Origin: Propionicicella superfundia DSM 22317
GTDB taxonomy: Bacteria; Actinomycetota; Actinomycetes; Propionibacteriales; Propionibacteriaceae
Reading direction: 5' to 3'
Length of the DNA: 64,000 nt
Assembly (NCBI RefSeq): GCF_000423465.1
Contig: NZ_AUIA01000018.1
Location: 50,504 to 114,503 of the forward strand
Part shown: positions 1 to 8,562 of the stretch, in pieces
Layout: each line of letters starts with the position of its first letter
Numbering within the stretch: position 1 is the first letter of the stretch
Notes under the pieces: model-generated
What the model saw: the letters and a program-made list of their open reading frames with translations, nothing else
Database searches by the model: none
Told to the model about the DNA's origin: nothing
Translations under genes and position numbers: made by a program

Positions 1-374
1 ATCGGGGGCCGCACCGCACGAGCACCGGGCGACAGCACGAGGGCGTCGTACGCGAGCTCGGACTCCTGGCCGGTGGCGAGATCGCGCACCGCGACGACCC
101 GCCGGGCGACGTCGATCGCCGTGGCCTCGTGGTGGATCCGCACATCGAGGCGGAACCGGTCGAAGAGGGACTCGGGCGTCTGCAGGAGCAGCGCGGAACG
201 CTCCTCGATGACACCCCCCACGTAGTAGGGCAGGCCGCAGTTCGCGAAGGAGACGTTGCCGCTGCGTTCGAGCACGGTGATCGTGGCGTCTTCGAGCAGC
301 CTGCGCAGGCGGGTGGCGGCGGACATGCCGCCGGCGACGCCGCCGATGATGACAATGGACTTCGGGTTGTTCAC
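1..374 (-). CDS. FAD-dependent CoA-disulfide reductase-like oxidoreductase (N-terminal part)
   Basis: Only the first ~124 codons lie in the window; the gene runs off the left edge. The GTG start at 374 gives a protein opening with an FAD-binding Rossmann motif (GGVAGGMSAA, residues 11-20) and then the motif SFANCGLPYYVGG, whose Cys46 matches the single redox cysteine of coenzyme A disulfide reductases and related NADH/persulfide oxidoreductases. By family knowledge these enzymes reduce CoA-disulfide or CoA-persulfide, and many carry a C-terminal rhodanese domain, which cannot be checked here. The gene is divergent from a CsoR-family regulator and its start lies 11 bp from that regulator's likely operator, which favours a role in persulfide handling. 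Leader space is very short, so the mRNA may be leaderless. Confidence 0.85.
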   Translation of the reverse strand, partial: MNNPKSIVIIGGVAGGMSAATRLRRLLEDATITVLERSGNVSFANCGLPYYVGGVIEERSALLLQTPESLFDRFRLDVRIHHEATAIDVARRVVAVRDLATGQESELAYDALVLSPGARAVRPP

Positions 375-384
375 GCTTGAAGCC

Positions 385-402
385 TATACCCCAGGGGGTA
401 TA
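385..402. promoter_or_regulatory. CsoR/CstR-type operator in divergent promoter
   Basis: A perfect inverted repeat, TATACCCC-AG-GGGGTATA, sits between the divergent oxidoreductase and the small-protein/CsoR operon. The AT-flanked run of four to five C and G residues is the hallmark operator of the CsoR family. TATATG (399-404) can act as a -10 box for the rightward operon, and the mirrored TATA lies close to the leftward start. One bound tetramer could therefore repress both directions. Promoter assignments are by eye. Confidence 0.8.
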
Positions 403-445
403 TGGTTCCACCCGTAGGGAACCCGACCAAGGAGATCATCAGAAC

Positions 446-604
446 ATGTGTTACCCGGTGGCGTGCAAGGTGTGCGGCAAGACGACCTGGGCCGGCTGCG
501 GCCAGCACATCGACTCGGTGCGGAAGCAGGTTCCCGCCGGCCAGTGGTGCGGCGGACACGAGTCGCAGGCGAGCAGCTTCTTCTCGAAGCTCATCGGCCG
601 ATGA
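446..604 (+). CDS. Small Cys-rich putative zinc-binding protein
   Basis: This 52-residue protein starts at ATG 446, placed by an AAGGAG ribosome site at 430-435. It has five cysteines (Cys2, Cys7, Cys10, Cys18, Cys35) and a nearby histidine (His20). The CKVC pair followed by CGQH is arranged like a small zinc ribbon or metal/thiol site. Its stop overlaps the ATG of the CsoR-family gene (ATGA), so the two are translationally coupled. I recognise no named family. Similar short Cys-rich proteins next to CsoR genes are familiar in actinobacteria, but a function is not established from the sequence. A metal/persulfide buffer or a regulator partner are possibilities only. Confidence 0.75.
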   Translation: MCYPVACKVCGKTTWAGCGQHIDSVRKQVPAGQWCGGHESQASSFFSKLIGR

Positions 605-867
605 CCCGGCTCCCGGCGGACGAGATGGCGTCGGTCATCCTGCGCCTCAAGCGTGCACAGGGCCAGCTCGGCGGCGTGATCGCCATGATCGAGGAAGGCC
701 GCGAATGCCGTGACATCGTGACGCAGGTCGCAGCGGTCTCCAAGGCTCTCGACCGCGCCGGCTTCGCGATCATCGCGTCCGGCCTGCGGCAGTGCTTCAC
801 CCCCGAGGGCGAGCTGGACGAGGTCGACGTCAACGAGATGGAGAAGCTGTTCCTGTCCCTGGCCTGA
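601..867 (+). CDS. CsoR-family transcriptional repressor, CstR-like (persulfide-type)
   Basis: An 88-residue all-helical CsoR/RcnR-family protein. Numbered from ATG 601, it keeps Cys36 (in GRECRD) and Cys65 (in LRQC). The position that is His61 in copper-sensing CsoR is glycine here (SGLRQC). The family's Cu(I) site needs Cys-His-Cys. The Cys-x-Cys form without the histidine is typical of CstR, which senses persulfides by forming an inter-cysteine sulfur bridge. The start overlaps the stop of the upstream small gene. The perfect operator 200 bp upstream and the divergent CoA-disulfide-reductase-like gene fit a persulfide-responsive autoregulated circuit. Sensor type is inferred from two residues and context. 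Confidence 0.9.
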   Translation: MTRLPADEMASVILRLKRAQGQLGGVIAMIEEGRECRDIVTQVAAVSKALDRAGFAIIASGLRQCFTPEGELDEVDVNEMEKLFLSLA

Positions 868-877
868 GACCTGGACG

Positions 878-2089
878 CTAGGAGCGCAGCGACTCCACCA
901 CCTCGGCGAGCTGGACCATGGCCCATTCCAGCTCCCCCTCGGTGATCACCAGCGGCGGCGCGATACGGATGGTCTGAACGTGCGTGTCCTTCACGAGCAG
1001 CCCCCGCTCGAGCAGCCGCTCGCTCACCTCCCGGCCGGTCCCGGCCGCCGGATCGATGTCGACGCCCGCCCAGAGGCCGGCGGTTCGCACCTCGGTGACG
1101 CCGTGGCCCACCAGCGGCTCCAGCGCGGCCCTCAACTGCGCCCCGCGTTCCACGGCCCGCTGCTGCATCTCCCCGGTGTGCAGCAGCGCGATCACGGCGG
1201 ACCCGACGGCGCTCGCCAGCGGATTGCCGCCGAACGTCGAGCCGTGCTGCCCCGGCTGTATCAGTCCGAGGACGTCCCGGGTGCCGACGACGGCGGACAC
1301 GGGCACGATCCCGCCGCCGAGCGCCTTCCCGAGCAGGACGAGGTCGGGCTCGACCCCCACCTGGTCGCAGTACAGCGTCGTGCCCGTGCGGGCCATGCCG
1401 GTCTGGATCTCGTCCACGATCATGAGGACGTTGCGCTCGCGCGTCAGCCGCCGCACCTCCGCCAGGAACCCCTCGGGCGGGAGGATGACGCCGGCCTCAC
1501 CCTGGATGGGCTCCAGGAGGACGGCGACCGTGTTGGGGGTGATCGCCGCACGCAACGCGTCGACGTCGCCGAACGGGACGGACGTGAGCCCCGGGGTGTA
1601 GGGCCCGAAGTCGGCCCGGGCGCTGTCGTCGTTGCTGAGCGAGATGATCGTCGTCGTCCGCCCGTGGAAGTTGTCCTGCATCCCCACGATCTCGGCCGCG
1701 TCCGGGGCGACGCCCTTGACCTGGTACCCCCACTTGCGCGCGAGCTTGATGGCGGTCTCGACGGCCTCGGCGCCGGTGTTCATCGGCAGCATCATGTCCA
1801 TGCCGAGGAGTTCGCACAGGTCCTGGGCGAACGGGCCGAACGCGGACGCATAGAACGCTCGCGACGTCAGGCACACCTTGTGGAGCTGCGCGACGGCCGC
1901 CTCGACGAGGACGGGATGGTTGTGACCGAAGTTCATCGCCGAATAGGCCGACAGGAAGTCCATGTAGCGGCGTCCGTCGACGTCGGTCATCCACACGCCC
2001 TGGGCCGACTCGATGACGACCGGCAGCGGATGGTAGTTGTGAGCGGCGAAAGTCTCGATCTGGTCGATCACCGTGTGCGAACGTGCCAC
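878..2089 (-). CDS. rocD: Ornithine--oxo-acid aminotransferase
   Basis: A 403-residue class-III PLP aminotransferase. It shows the NTGAEA phosphate-binding loop (residues 104-109), the aspartate of VDEIQTGMARTG (Asp226) that contacts the PLP nitrogen, and LLGKALGGG with the Schiff-base Lys255. The N-terminal NYHPLPVVI and the YSAMNFGHNHP segment are characteristic of ornithine delta-aminotransferase, which converts ornithine and 2-oxoglutarate to glutamate semialdehyde and glutamate. The GTG start at 2089 has a GAGGAC ribosome site; no upstream ATG fits better. It lies downstream of the sugar ABC/kinase genes on the same strand after a 109-bp gap, so co-transcription is possible but not shown. 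Confidence 0.92.
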   Translation of the reverse strand: MARSHTVIDQIETFAAHNYHPLPVVIESAQGVWMTDVDGRRYMDFLSAYSAMNFGHNHPVLVEAAVAQLHKVCLTSRAFYASAFGPFAQDLCELLGMDMMLPMNTGAEAVETAIKLARKWGYQVKGVAPDAAEIVGMQDNFHGRTTTIISLSNDDSARADFGPYTPGLTSVPFGDVDALRAAITPNTVAVLLEPIQGEAGVILPPEGFLAEVRRLTRERNVLMIVDEIQTGMARTGTTLYCDQVGVEPDLVLLGKALGGGIVPVSAVVGTRDVLGLIQPGQHGSTFGGNPLASAVGSAVIALLHTGEMQQRAVERGAQLRAALEPLVGHGVTEVRTAGLWAGVDIDPAAGTGREVSERLLERGLLVKDTHVQTIRIAPPLVITEGELEWAMVQLAEVVESLRS

Positions 2090-2198
2090 CTGTCCGTCCT
2101 CGCTCCCTCGGGCGGCGCCCTCGCCGCGCGCAGTCGGCTCCCACCCTAGTGGCGCTCGCCCACGGTCCGTTCGCGATTCCGGCGCCCCGGCACCGGCG

Positions 2199-3116
2199 CT
2201 ACACGGCGGCGACGGCCACGCTGGACGAGAGCGGGCTGTCCGCGGGCAGCGACGCCAGCGCCTCCGCCCCCACGAGCCCGTCTCCGGCCGCCTCGAACGG
2301 CTCGAACCGCGGCCACTCGCGGCGGAGCCCGGCGATACAGGATTCGCGCACGTGCCGGCTGCGGAACACACCGCCGACGAGGCAGACGACGGGACGCGGC
2401 GACGCGGCCTCGCCGATCCGGGACACGGCGGTCCGCGCCGACAACGCGAGCTCCTCCCCCGCTCGCCGGCAGATGGCCGCGGCCACCTCGTCGGTCTCCG
2501 CCAGACAGGCGATGCCCTTCGCGAACGAGGCGACGAGCCGCACATGACCCGGGTTTCCCTGCAGTTCGATGTACGCCTGGGACAGATCGGGCCAGCGCTC
2601 CGTCGCCAGTTCGGTGATCGCCGTGGCGGGGCCGCGCCCGTCGTAGGCGCGCATGACGGCCTCCAGCCCGGATCGCCCGATCCAGAACCCGCTGCCGACG
2701 TCGCCCATGAGGTTGCCCCAGCCGTCCACGCGCGCGACCGAGTCCGCGCCGACCCCGAACGTCACCACGCCTGTGCCGGACGCCACCACGACGCCCCGGC
2801 GGAAGCCGACGGCACCGAGGAAGGACGTCACGGAGTCGTGGGCGAGGATCACCCGCCCGACGCCTCTCGCCCTGCACAGCTCCAGCAGGATGCGCGGATC
2901 GCCCTCCGCCCTCGTCAGACCCGTGGTGCCGACCGCCACGGTCCAGTCCGACGGGCCCGGAGCGGGGATCACCGCGGAGACCACCTCCGCCAACTGCGGC
3001 ATGATCTCGGTGTTGGTGCGCAGACCGGGGAAGGACAGCCGCCGGCCCGCATGCGAGACCTTCACGGCCGTCTGCCCTCCGTCGATCGCAAGGAAGCGGT
3101 CGTCTGCCGTACTCAT
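2199..3116 (-). CDS. BadF/BadG-type ATPase, N-acetylglucosamine kinase-like sugar kinase
   Basis: A 305-residue ASKHA-fold protein of the BadF/BadG/BcrA family. The N-terminal phosphate-1 loop LAIDGGQTAVK and the central GTGVVTFG (phosphate-2-like) and WGNLMGDVGSGFWIG segments match the branch that includes eukaryotic N-acetylglucosamine kinase. The probable reaction is ATP-dependent phosphorylation of a sugar or amino sugar. It lies directly downstream of the periplasmic-binding-protein gene of the sugar ABC transporter, separated by a strong hairpin. It is therefore likely the kinase for the imported substrate, expressed at lower level than the binding protein. The substrate cannot be read from the sequence. 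Confidence 0.8.
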   Translation of the reverse strand: MSTADDRFLAIDGGQTAVKVSHAGRRLSFPGLRTNTEIMPQLAEVVSAVIPAPGPSDWTVAVGTTGLTRAEGDPRILLELCRARGVGRVILAHDSVTSFLGAVGFRRGVVVASGTGVVTFGVGADSVARVDGWGNLMGDVGSGFWIGRSGLEAVMRAYDGRGPATAITELATERWPDLSQAYIELQGNPGHVRLVASFAKGIACLAETDEVAAAICRRAGEELALSARTAVSRIGEAASPRPVVCLVGGVFRSRHVRESCIAGLRREWPRFEPFEAAGDGLVGAEALASLPADSPLSSSVAVAAV

Positions 3117-3145
3117 GGACGGGGCGCCCTTTCCGCAGGATGAAC

Positions 3146-3176
3146 GGTGGGTGTGCCGCGCTGCGGCACACCCACC
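3146..3176 (-). terminator. Strong stem-loop between binding-protein and kinase genes
   Basis: A perfect 14-bp inverted repeat (GGTGGGTGTGCCGC / GCGGCACACCCACC) with a 3-nt loop lies just after the binding-protein stop and before the kinase start. No clear T-run follows. It may be a partial terminator or a 3' stabiliser that keeps binding-protein mRNA in excess over kinase mRNA. Confidence 0.75.
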
Positions 3177-3188
3177 GGGATTCGTGGA

Positions 3189-4286
3189 TCAGCCCTTGGT
3201 GAGCGGGCCGAGGGTCTTGTCGTCCTTGTACACCTCGGCGGCGTTCTCCTTGGTCACGATAACCGGGTCCAGCAGGTACGCCGGGACGATCTTGACGCCG
3301 TTGTCATAGGACTTGGTGTCGTTGACCGGGACCTCTTCGCCCTTCTGCAGGGCATTGACCATGGTGATGGTCTGGGCCACGAGCTTGTTGGTGTCCTTGA
3401 AGATGGTCGAGTACTGCTCGCCCGCCATGATGGACTTCACGGACTCCACCTCGGAGTCCTGGCCGGTCACGACCGGGATCTCCTTGCCGGCGGCCTTCAC
3501 CGACGTCATCGCCGCGCGAGCGAGCGTGTCGTTCGGGGAGAGGATGCCGTCGAGCTCGGCACTGCTGTAGTAGCCCGACAGCACGGTGTCCATGCGCTTC
3601 TGCGCGTTCTCGGCCTTCCAGCCCTGGGTGGAGACCTGCGAGAAGGTCGTCTGTCCCGACAGGACCTTGAGGGTGCCGTCGTCGATCTTCGGCTGGAGCA
3701 CGCTCATGGCGCCGTTGAAGAACACCTGGCTGTTGGCATCGTCGGGCGAGCCCGCGATGAGTTCGATGTTCCACGGGCTGGAGCCCTTGCGCGCCTTCAG
3801 GCCGTCGAGCAGCGCCTGGCCCTGCAACTGACCGACCTTGTAGTTGTCGAAGGCGACGTAGTAGTCGACGTCATTGGTGTTGAGCAGCAGCCGGTCGTAG
3901 GCGATGACCGTGGCGCCCGAGTCCTTGGCCGCCTTGAGCTGCGTGTTGAGCTGAGAGCCGTCGATGGCTCCGACGACGATGACCTTGGCACCCTTGGTGA
4001 CCATCGCATCGATCTGGTTCTGCTGCTCCGAGACGCCGCCGTTGGCGAACTGGACGTCGGCCTGGTAGCCCGCAGCCTTCAGCCCGTCGTTGAACAGCCC
4101 TTCGGCGAGCACCCAGTTCTCCGACGTCTTCTGCGGCAGCGCGACACCGATCAAGGAGCCGGCCGCGAAGCCTCCGGAGCCACCGGTCGACCCGCTGGTC
4201 GACTCGGTCCGGCCGCTGCCACAGCCGGCCAGGGCCAACGTCGCGGCAGCAGCAAGGGCTACCGCGCCCTTCGTGAACTTCCTCAT
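3189..4286 (-). CDS. Sugar ABC transporter substrate-binding lipoprotein
   Basis: A 365-residue precursor. ATG 4286 is chosen for its AGGAAGG ribosome site and because it opens a classic lipoprotein signal: MRKF, a hydrophobic alanine-rich stretch and the lipobox LALAGC, followed by a Gly/Ser linker. The mature part is a type-I periplasmic-binding fold of the XylF/ChvE (multiple-sugar) group, with motifs such as LIGVALPQKTSENW near the N-terminus and GQDSEVESVKSI in the C-terminal lobe. It binds a monosaccharide outside the membrane and delivers it to the permease encoded upstream. It is the last transporter gene of the ATPase-permease-binding-protein operon. Confidence 0.93.
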   Translation of the reverse strand: MRKFTKGAVALAAAATLALAGCGSGRTESTSGSTGGSGGFAAGSLIGVALPQKTSENWVLAEGLFNDGLKAAGYQADVQFANGGVSEQQNQIDAMVTKGAKVIVVGAIDGSQLNTQLKAAKDSGATVIAYDRLLLNTNDVDYYVAFDNYKVGQLQGQALLDGLKARKGSSPWNIELIAGSPDDANSQVFFNGAMSVLQPKIDDGTLKVLSGQTTFSQVSTQGWKAENAQKRMDTVLSGYYSSAELDGILSPNDTLARAAMTSVKAAGKEIPVVTGQDSEVESVKSIMAGEQYSTIFKDTNKLVAQTITMVNALQKGEEVPVNDTKSYDNGVKIVPAYLLDPVIVTKENAAEVYKDDKTLGPLTKG

Positions 4287-4370
4287 TCCGAACCTTCCTG
4301 ATTGGAGCAATCGGCCGAGCCGGCTGGCTGCGGCCACGGGTGCGGTTCCACTGCGAACCGGGACGGACGT

Positions 4371-5651
4371 TCAGACCTTCTGTGTGACGTCCTCGACGGG
4401 GGGTGTCTCTTCCGTGGGCTCGGCGATGTCCGAGACCATCTGCTGCGCGGCCCTCCGCCGCAGCAGGAGACCGGTGATGGAGGGGCGGCCCTGCTGTTTG
4501 TTCCACACGTCGACCGCCACGGCGAGCAGCAGCACCAGGCCCTTGATCATCTGCTTCCAGTCCGCCCCGGCGCCCATGAGATCGAGCCCGTTGTTGAGGA
4601 CGGCCATGACCAGACCACCGACCATGGAGCCGACGACCGTGCCGACGCCGCCCGAGACGGCCGCGCCGCCGATGAACACGGCCGCGATGGCGTCGAGCTC
4701 CCAGCCGACGCCGTCGAACGGACCGGAGGCGGTCGACCGGGCGACGAACATCATGCCGGCGAGTGCGGCCAGGGTCGACATGTTGACCATGACGAGGAAG
4801 TAGACGGTCTTGCTGTTCACGCCGGACAGCTCGGCGGCGTGCCGGTTGCCGCCCACGGCGTAGATGTGGCGGCCGATCGGGGTCTTCTGCGAGAAGAAGC
4901 TGTACAGGAACACGAGCGCGACGAGGATGAGCCCCGAGATGGGGAAGGACGTGCCGGGCCGCCCGGACGCGTACATGATCGTCACGAAGACGATGACCAG
5001 AGACAGCAGGACGATGCGCGTGATCGTCGCCCACATCGGCGGCACCTCTGCACCGACCCGGACGAGCTTGGCCCGGCCGCGGATCTGGAAGACCGCGAGG
5101 GCCACGACGGCGAGGACGCCGACGAGCAGCGTGGAGTTGTTCATGCCGGTGTCCGGGCCCCATTCCGGCAGGTAGCCGGCGCCGATGACCTGGAACGCCT
5201 CGGGCACCGGCACGGTGTTCGACTTGCCGACGAACTGGTTGGCGCCGCGGAAGAACAGGTAGCCGGCGAGTGTGACGATGAAGCCCGGGATGCCGACGTA
5301 GGCCATCCAGAAGCCCTGCCAGGCGCCGATGACCGCCCCGAGCACGATTCCGAGCAGGATGCCCGCCCACCACGGAACTCCCCAGTCACGCATGGCGATC
5401 GCCACCACGATGCCGACGAACGCCGCGACCGAGCCGACCGACAGGTCGATGTGGCCGGCGATGATCACCAGCACCATGCCGATGGCCAGCACCAGGATGT
5501 ACGAGTTCCCGTTGAGCAGGTTCATCAGGTTCGTCGGCGTCCACACGCGCCCGCGCGTCAGGATCTGGAAGAGACCGACCATCACGACGAGAGTGATCAG
5601 CATGCCGAACTGGCGGAGGTTGCCCCCGAACAGTTTCTTGAGGTGCTCCAT
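4371..5651 (-). CDS. Sugar ABC transporter permease (XylH/GguB/MmsB type)
   Basis: A 426-residue polytopic permease of the BPD_transp_2 family. It has about ten hydrophobic segments, the conserved GHIDLSVGSVAAFVG motif near residue 66, the GNRHAAELSGV cytoplasmic loop and a GAAVSGGVGTVVGS region near the C-terminus. Length and motifs fit the xylose/multiple-sugar permeases that pair with one fused two-domain ATPase. It lies 24 bp downstream of that ATPase gene and 84 bp upstream of the lipoprotein gene, so all three are probably one operon. The last ~25 residues are a charged tail (PTEETPPVED) without known function. Confidence 0.93.
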   Translation of the reverse strand: MEHLKKLFGGNLRQFGMLITLVVMVGLFQILTRGRVWTPTNLMNLLNGNSYILVLAIGMVLVIIAGHIDLSVGSVAAFVGIVVAIAMRDWGVPWWAGILLGIVLGAVIGAWQGFWMAYVGIPGFIVTLAGYLFFRGANQFVGKSNTVPVPEAFQVIGAGYLPEWGPDTGMNNSTLLVGVLAVVALAVFQIRGRAKLVRVGAEVPPMWATITRIVLLSLVIVFVTIMYASGRPGTSFPISGLILVALVFLYSFFSQKTPIGRHIYAVGGNRHAAELSGVNSKTVYFLVMVNMSTLAALAGMMFVARSTASGPFDGVGWELDAIAAVFIGGAAVSGGVGTVVGSMVGGLVMAVLNNGLDLMGAGADWKQMIKGLVLLLAVAVDVWNKQQGRPSITGLLLRRRAAQQMVSDIAEPTEETPPVEDVTQKV

Positions 5652-5675
5652 CGATGTGTTCCTTCTGGGTGGCGC

Positions 5676-7229
<1,554 letters not shown>

Positions 7230-7283
7230 TGCCGCTGCCTCCTCGCACACGACTGGGCGATACTGCGCTGTCACCGCTCTCGG

Positions 7284-7312
7284 AGCGTAGGCAGGCCGGT
7301 TCTTGATGTCAA
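7284..7312 (-). promoter_or_regulatory. Promoter of the sugar ABC operon
   Basis: Read on the minus strand: -35 TTGACA (7312-7307), a 17-bp spacer and -10 TACGCT (7289-7284). This is a near-consensus vegetative promoter pointing to the ATPase gene. The -35 box is embedded in GATGTCAACGATGTC, a short tandem repeat. ACGATGTC recurs at 7423-7430 in the regulator's own promoter, so it may be part of a shared binding site. Confidence 0.7.
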
Positions 7313-7364
7313 CGATGTCTGCATGCCCATCGGCGCACACCGCCATCAGATATAGGGTGTTGAC

Positions 7365-7379
7365 AAGGCATTTTGCCTT
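7365..7379. promoter_or_regulatory. Palindrome, candidate LacI-family operator
   Basis: AAGGCA-TTT-TGCCTT is a perfect 6-3-6 inverted repeat between the divergent sugar-transporter operon and the LacI-family gene. It directly abuts a TTGACA hexamer (7360-7365) that could serve a rightward promoter with TG-TAACGAT at 7381-7389. The size is right for a LacI/GalR dimer, but it lacks the usual central CG, so the regulator that binds it is uncertain. Confidence 0.5.
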
Positions 7380-7415
7380 CTGTAACGATTTGGACACGGC
7401 TACCCGCGACAGGGC

Positions 7416-7446
7416 TTGTCCTACGATGTCATCCGACGCCTATACT
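7416..7446 (+). promoter_or_regulatory. Promoter of the LacI-family gene, probably leaderless
   Basis: TTGTCC (7416-7421), a 19-bp spacer and TATACT (7441-7446) precede the GTG start at 7455 by only 8 nt. Transcription would begin at or next to the start codon. The absence of a ribosome site before 7455 agrees with a leaderless message. Confidence 0.55.
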
Positions 7447-7454
7447 GTTGAGTC

Positions 7455-8480
7455 GTGAGTTCGGGACAACACGCCCCCATCGTTCACGCGAGGCCGACGC
7501 TGGCCGATGTCGCGCGACTGTCCGGAGTGAGCCCGAAGACGGTCTCCCGTGTCTACGCCCACCCCGACGCCGTCTCGCCGGACACCCGCGAGAAAGTCCT
7601 GGCCGCCGCCGACCGGCTCCACTTCCGCCCCAACGTCCTGGCGAGCAGCCTCCGCCGCGACGGTCTCATGCGGACCGTCGGCTTCGTCACCGCCGAGCTC
7701 ACGAACCAGTTCTACGTCCAGGTCGCGACCGGTATCGAGCGGGAGATGTCCGCCCACGACCTCACCATGGTGGTGGCCACGAGCGACGATCCCGAGGGGG
7801 AGAGGCGCGTCATCGACGCACTCGTGTCCCAGCGCGTCCGCAGCATCCTGTTCGTCCCGGTCGGCGCCGACCACTCCTTCCTCGAGGGCGAGCGACGGCT
7901 CGGCCTGTCGATCGTGGCCCTCGACCGACCGGCCCGCAACCTCGTGGCGGACTCGGTCGTGCTCGACAACCGCCGCGGCGGGTACCTGGCGACACGCTCG
8001 CTCGTCGAGCACGGGCACCGGCGCATCGGGTACGTCTGCAATCCGCTCGGGGTGTACACCCAGGACGAGCGGCTCGCCGGCTACGACGACGCTCTCGGCG
8101 AGGTGGGGCTGCCCACCGGCCGCACCTACCTCCGCGGGTCCGACGACGTGTCGGTGCCCATCGAACGCCTCATCGAGGACCTGCTCGACCTGCCGGACCC
8201 GCCGACCGCGATCGTCTGCGGGAACAACCGCGCGACCACCGCCGCCGTCCGCGTCCTGCGGCGGCGCCGCGCCGACGTGGCGCTCGTCGGCTACGACGAC
8301 CTGGATCTGGCGGACATGTTCGGCATCTCGGTGATCCGGCACGATCCGGTCGAGCTCGGCCGGATCGCCGCACGGCGGGCCCTGCACCGCCTCGACGACC
8401 CCACCGGAGCGACGGAGATGATCGTGGTCCCCGTCGAGTACGTCGCCCGTGGCTCCGGCGAACGTCCCCCCGTCGGCTAG
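7455..8480 (+). CDS. LacI-family transcriptional regulator
   Basis: A 341-residue regulator. A LacI helix-turn-helix occupies residues ~15-34 (TLADVARLSGVSPKTVSRVY), followed by a hinge region (NVLASSLRR) and a periplasmic-binding-like effector domain with GFVTAELTNQFY and the RIGYV and VGYDD motifs. It is divergent from the sugar ABC operon, which it very probably represses in the absence of the transported sugar or its phosphate. Two candidate sites lie in the 225-bp gap between the genes. The GTG start is supported by a TATACT box 8 nt upstream (leaderless) rather than by a ribosome site. Confidence 0.92.
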   Translation: MSSGQHAPIVHARPTLADVARLSGVSPKTVSRVYAHPDAVSPDTREKVLAAADRLHFRPNVLASSLRRDGLMRTVGFVTAELTNQFYVQVATGIEREMSAHDLTMVVATSDDPEGERRVIDALVSQRVRSILFVPVGADHSFLEGERRLGLSIVALDRPARNLVADSVVLDNRRGGYLATRSLVEHGHRRIGYVCNPLGVYTQDERLAGYDDALGEVGLPTGRTYLRGSDDVSVPIERLIEDLLDLPDPPTAIVCGNNRATTAAVRVLRRRRADVALVGYDDLDLADMFGISVIRHDPVELGRIAARRALHRLDDPTGATEMIVVPVEYVARGSGERPPVG

Positions 8481-8530
8481 GAGCGCTCGCGAGGTTCGGG
8501 TCTGACGGTGGCCGGCCGCCGCGCCCGGCA

Positions 8531-8548
8531 GAGCGCCAACCGGCGCTC
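8531..8548. terminator. Bidirectional hairpin between convergent genes
   Basis: GAGCGCC-AACC-GGCGCTC forms a perfect 7-bp stem with a 4-nt loop in the 82-bp gap between the LacI-family gene and the exporter permease gene, which converge here. No T-run is present, as is common in GC-rich genomes. Confidence 0.5.
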
Positions 8549-8562
8549 GCCGCGGGCCCGGA

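Noticed and set aside
446..867. A longer CsoR-family protein starting at 448
   Set aside because: The extra N-terminal 51 residues would be the out-of-frame reading of the small Cys-rich gene. ATG 601 gives the normal family length and an ATGA overlap.
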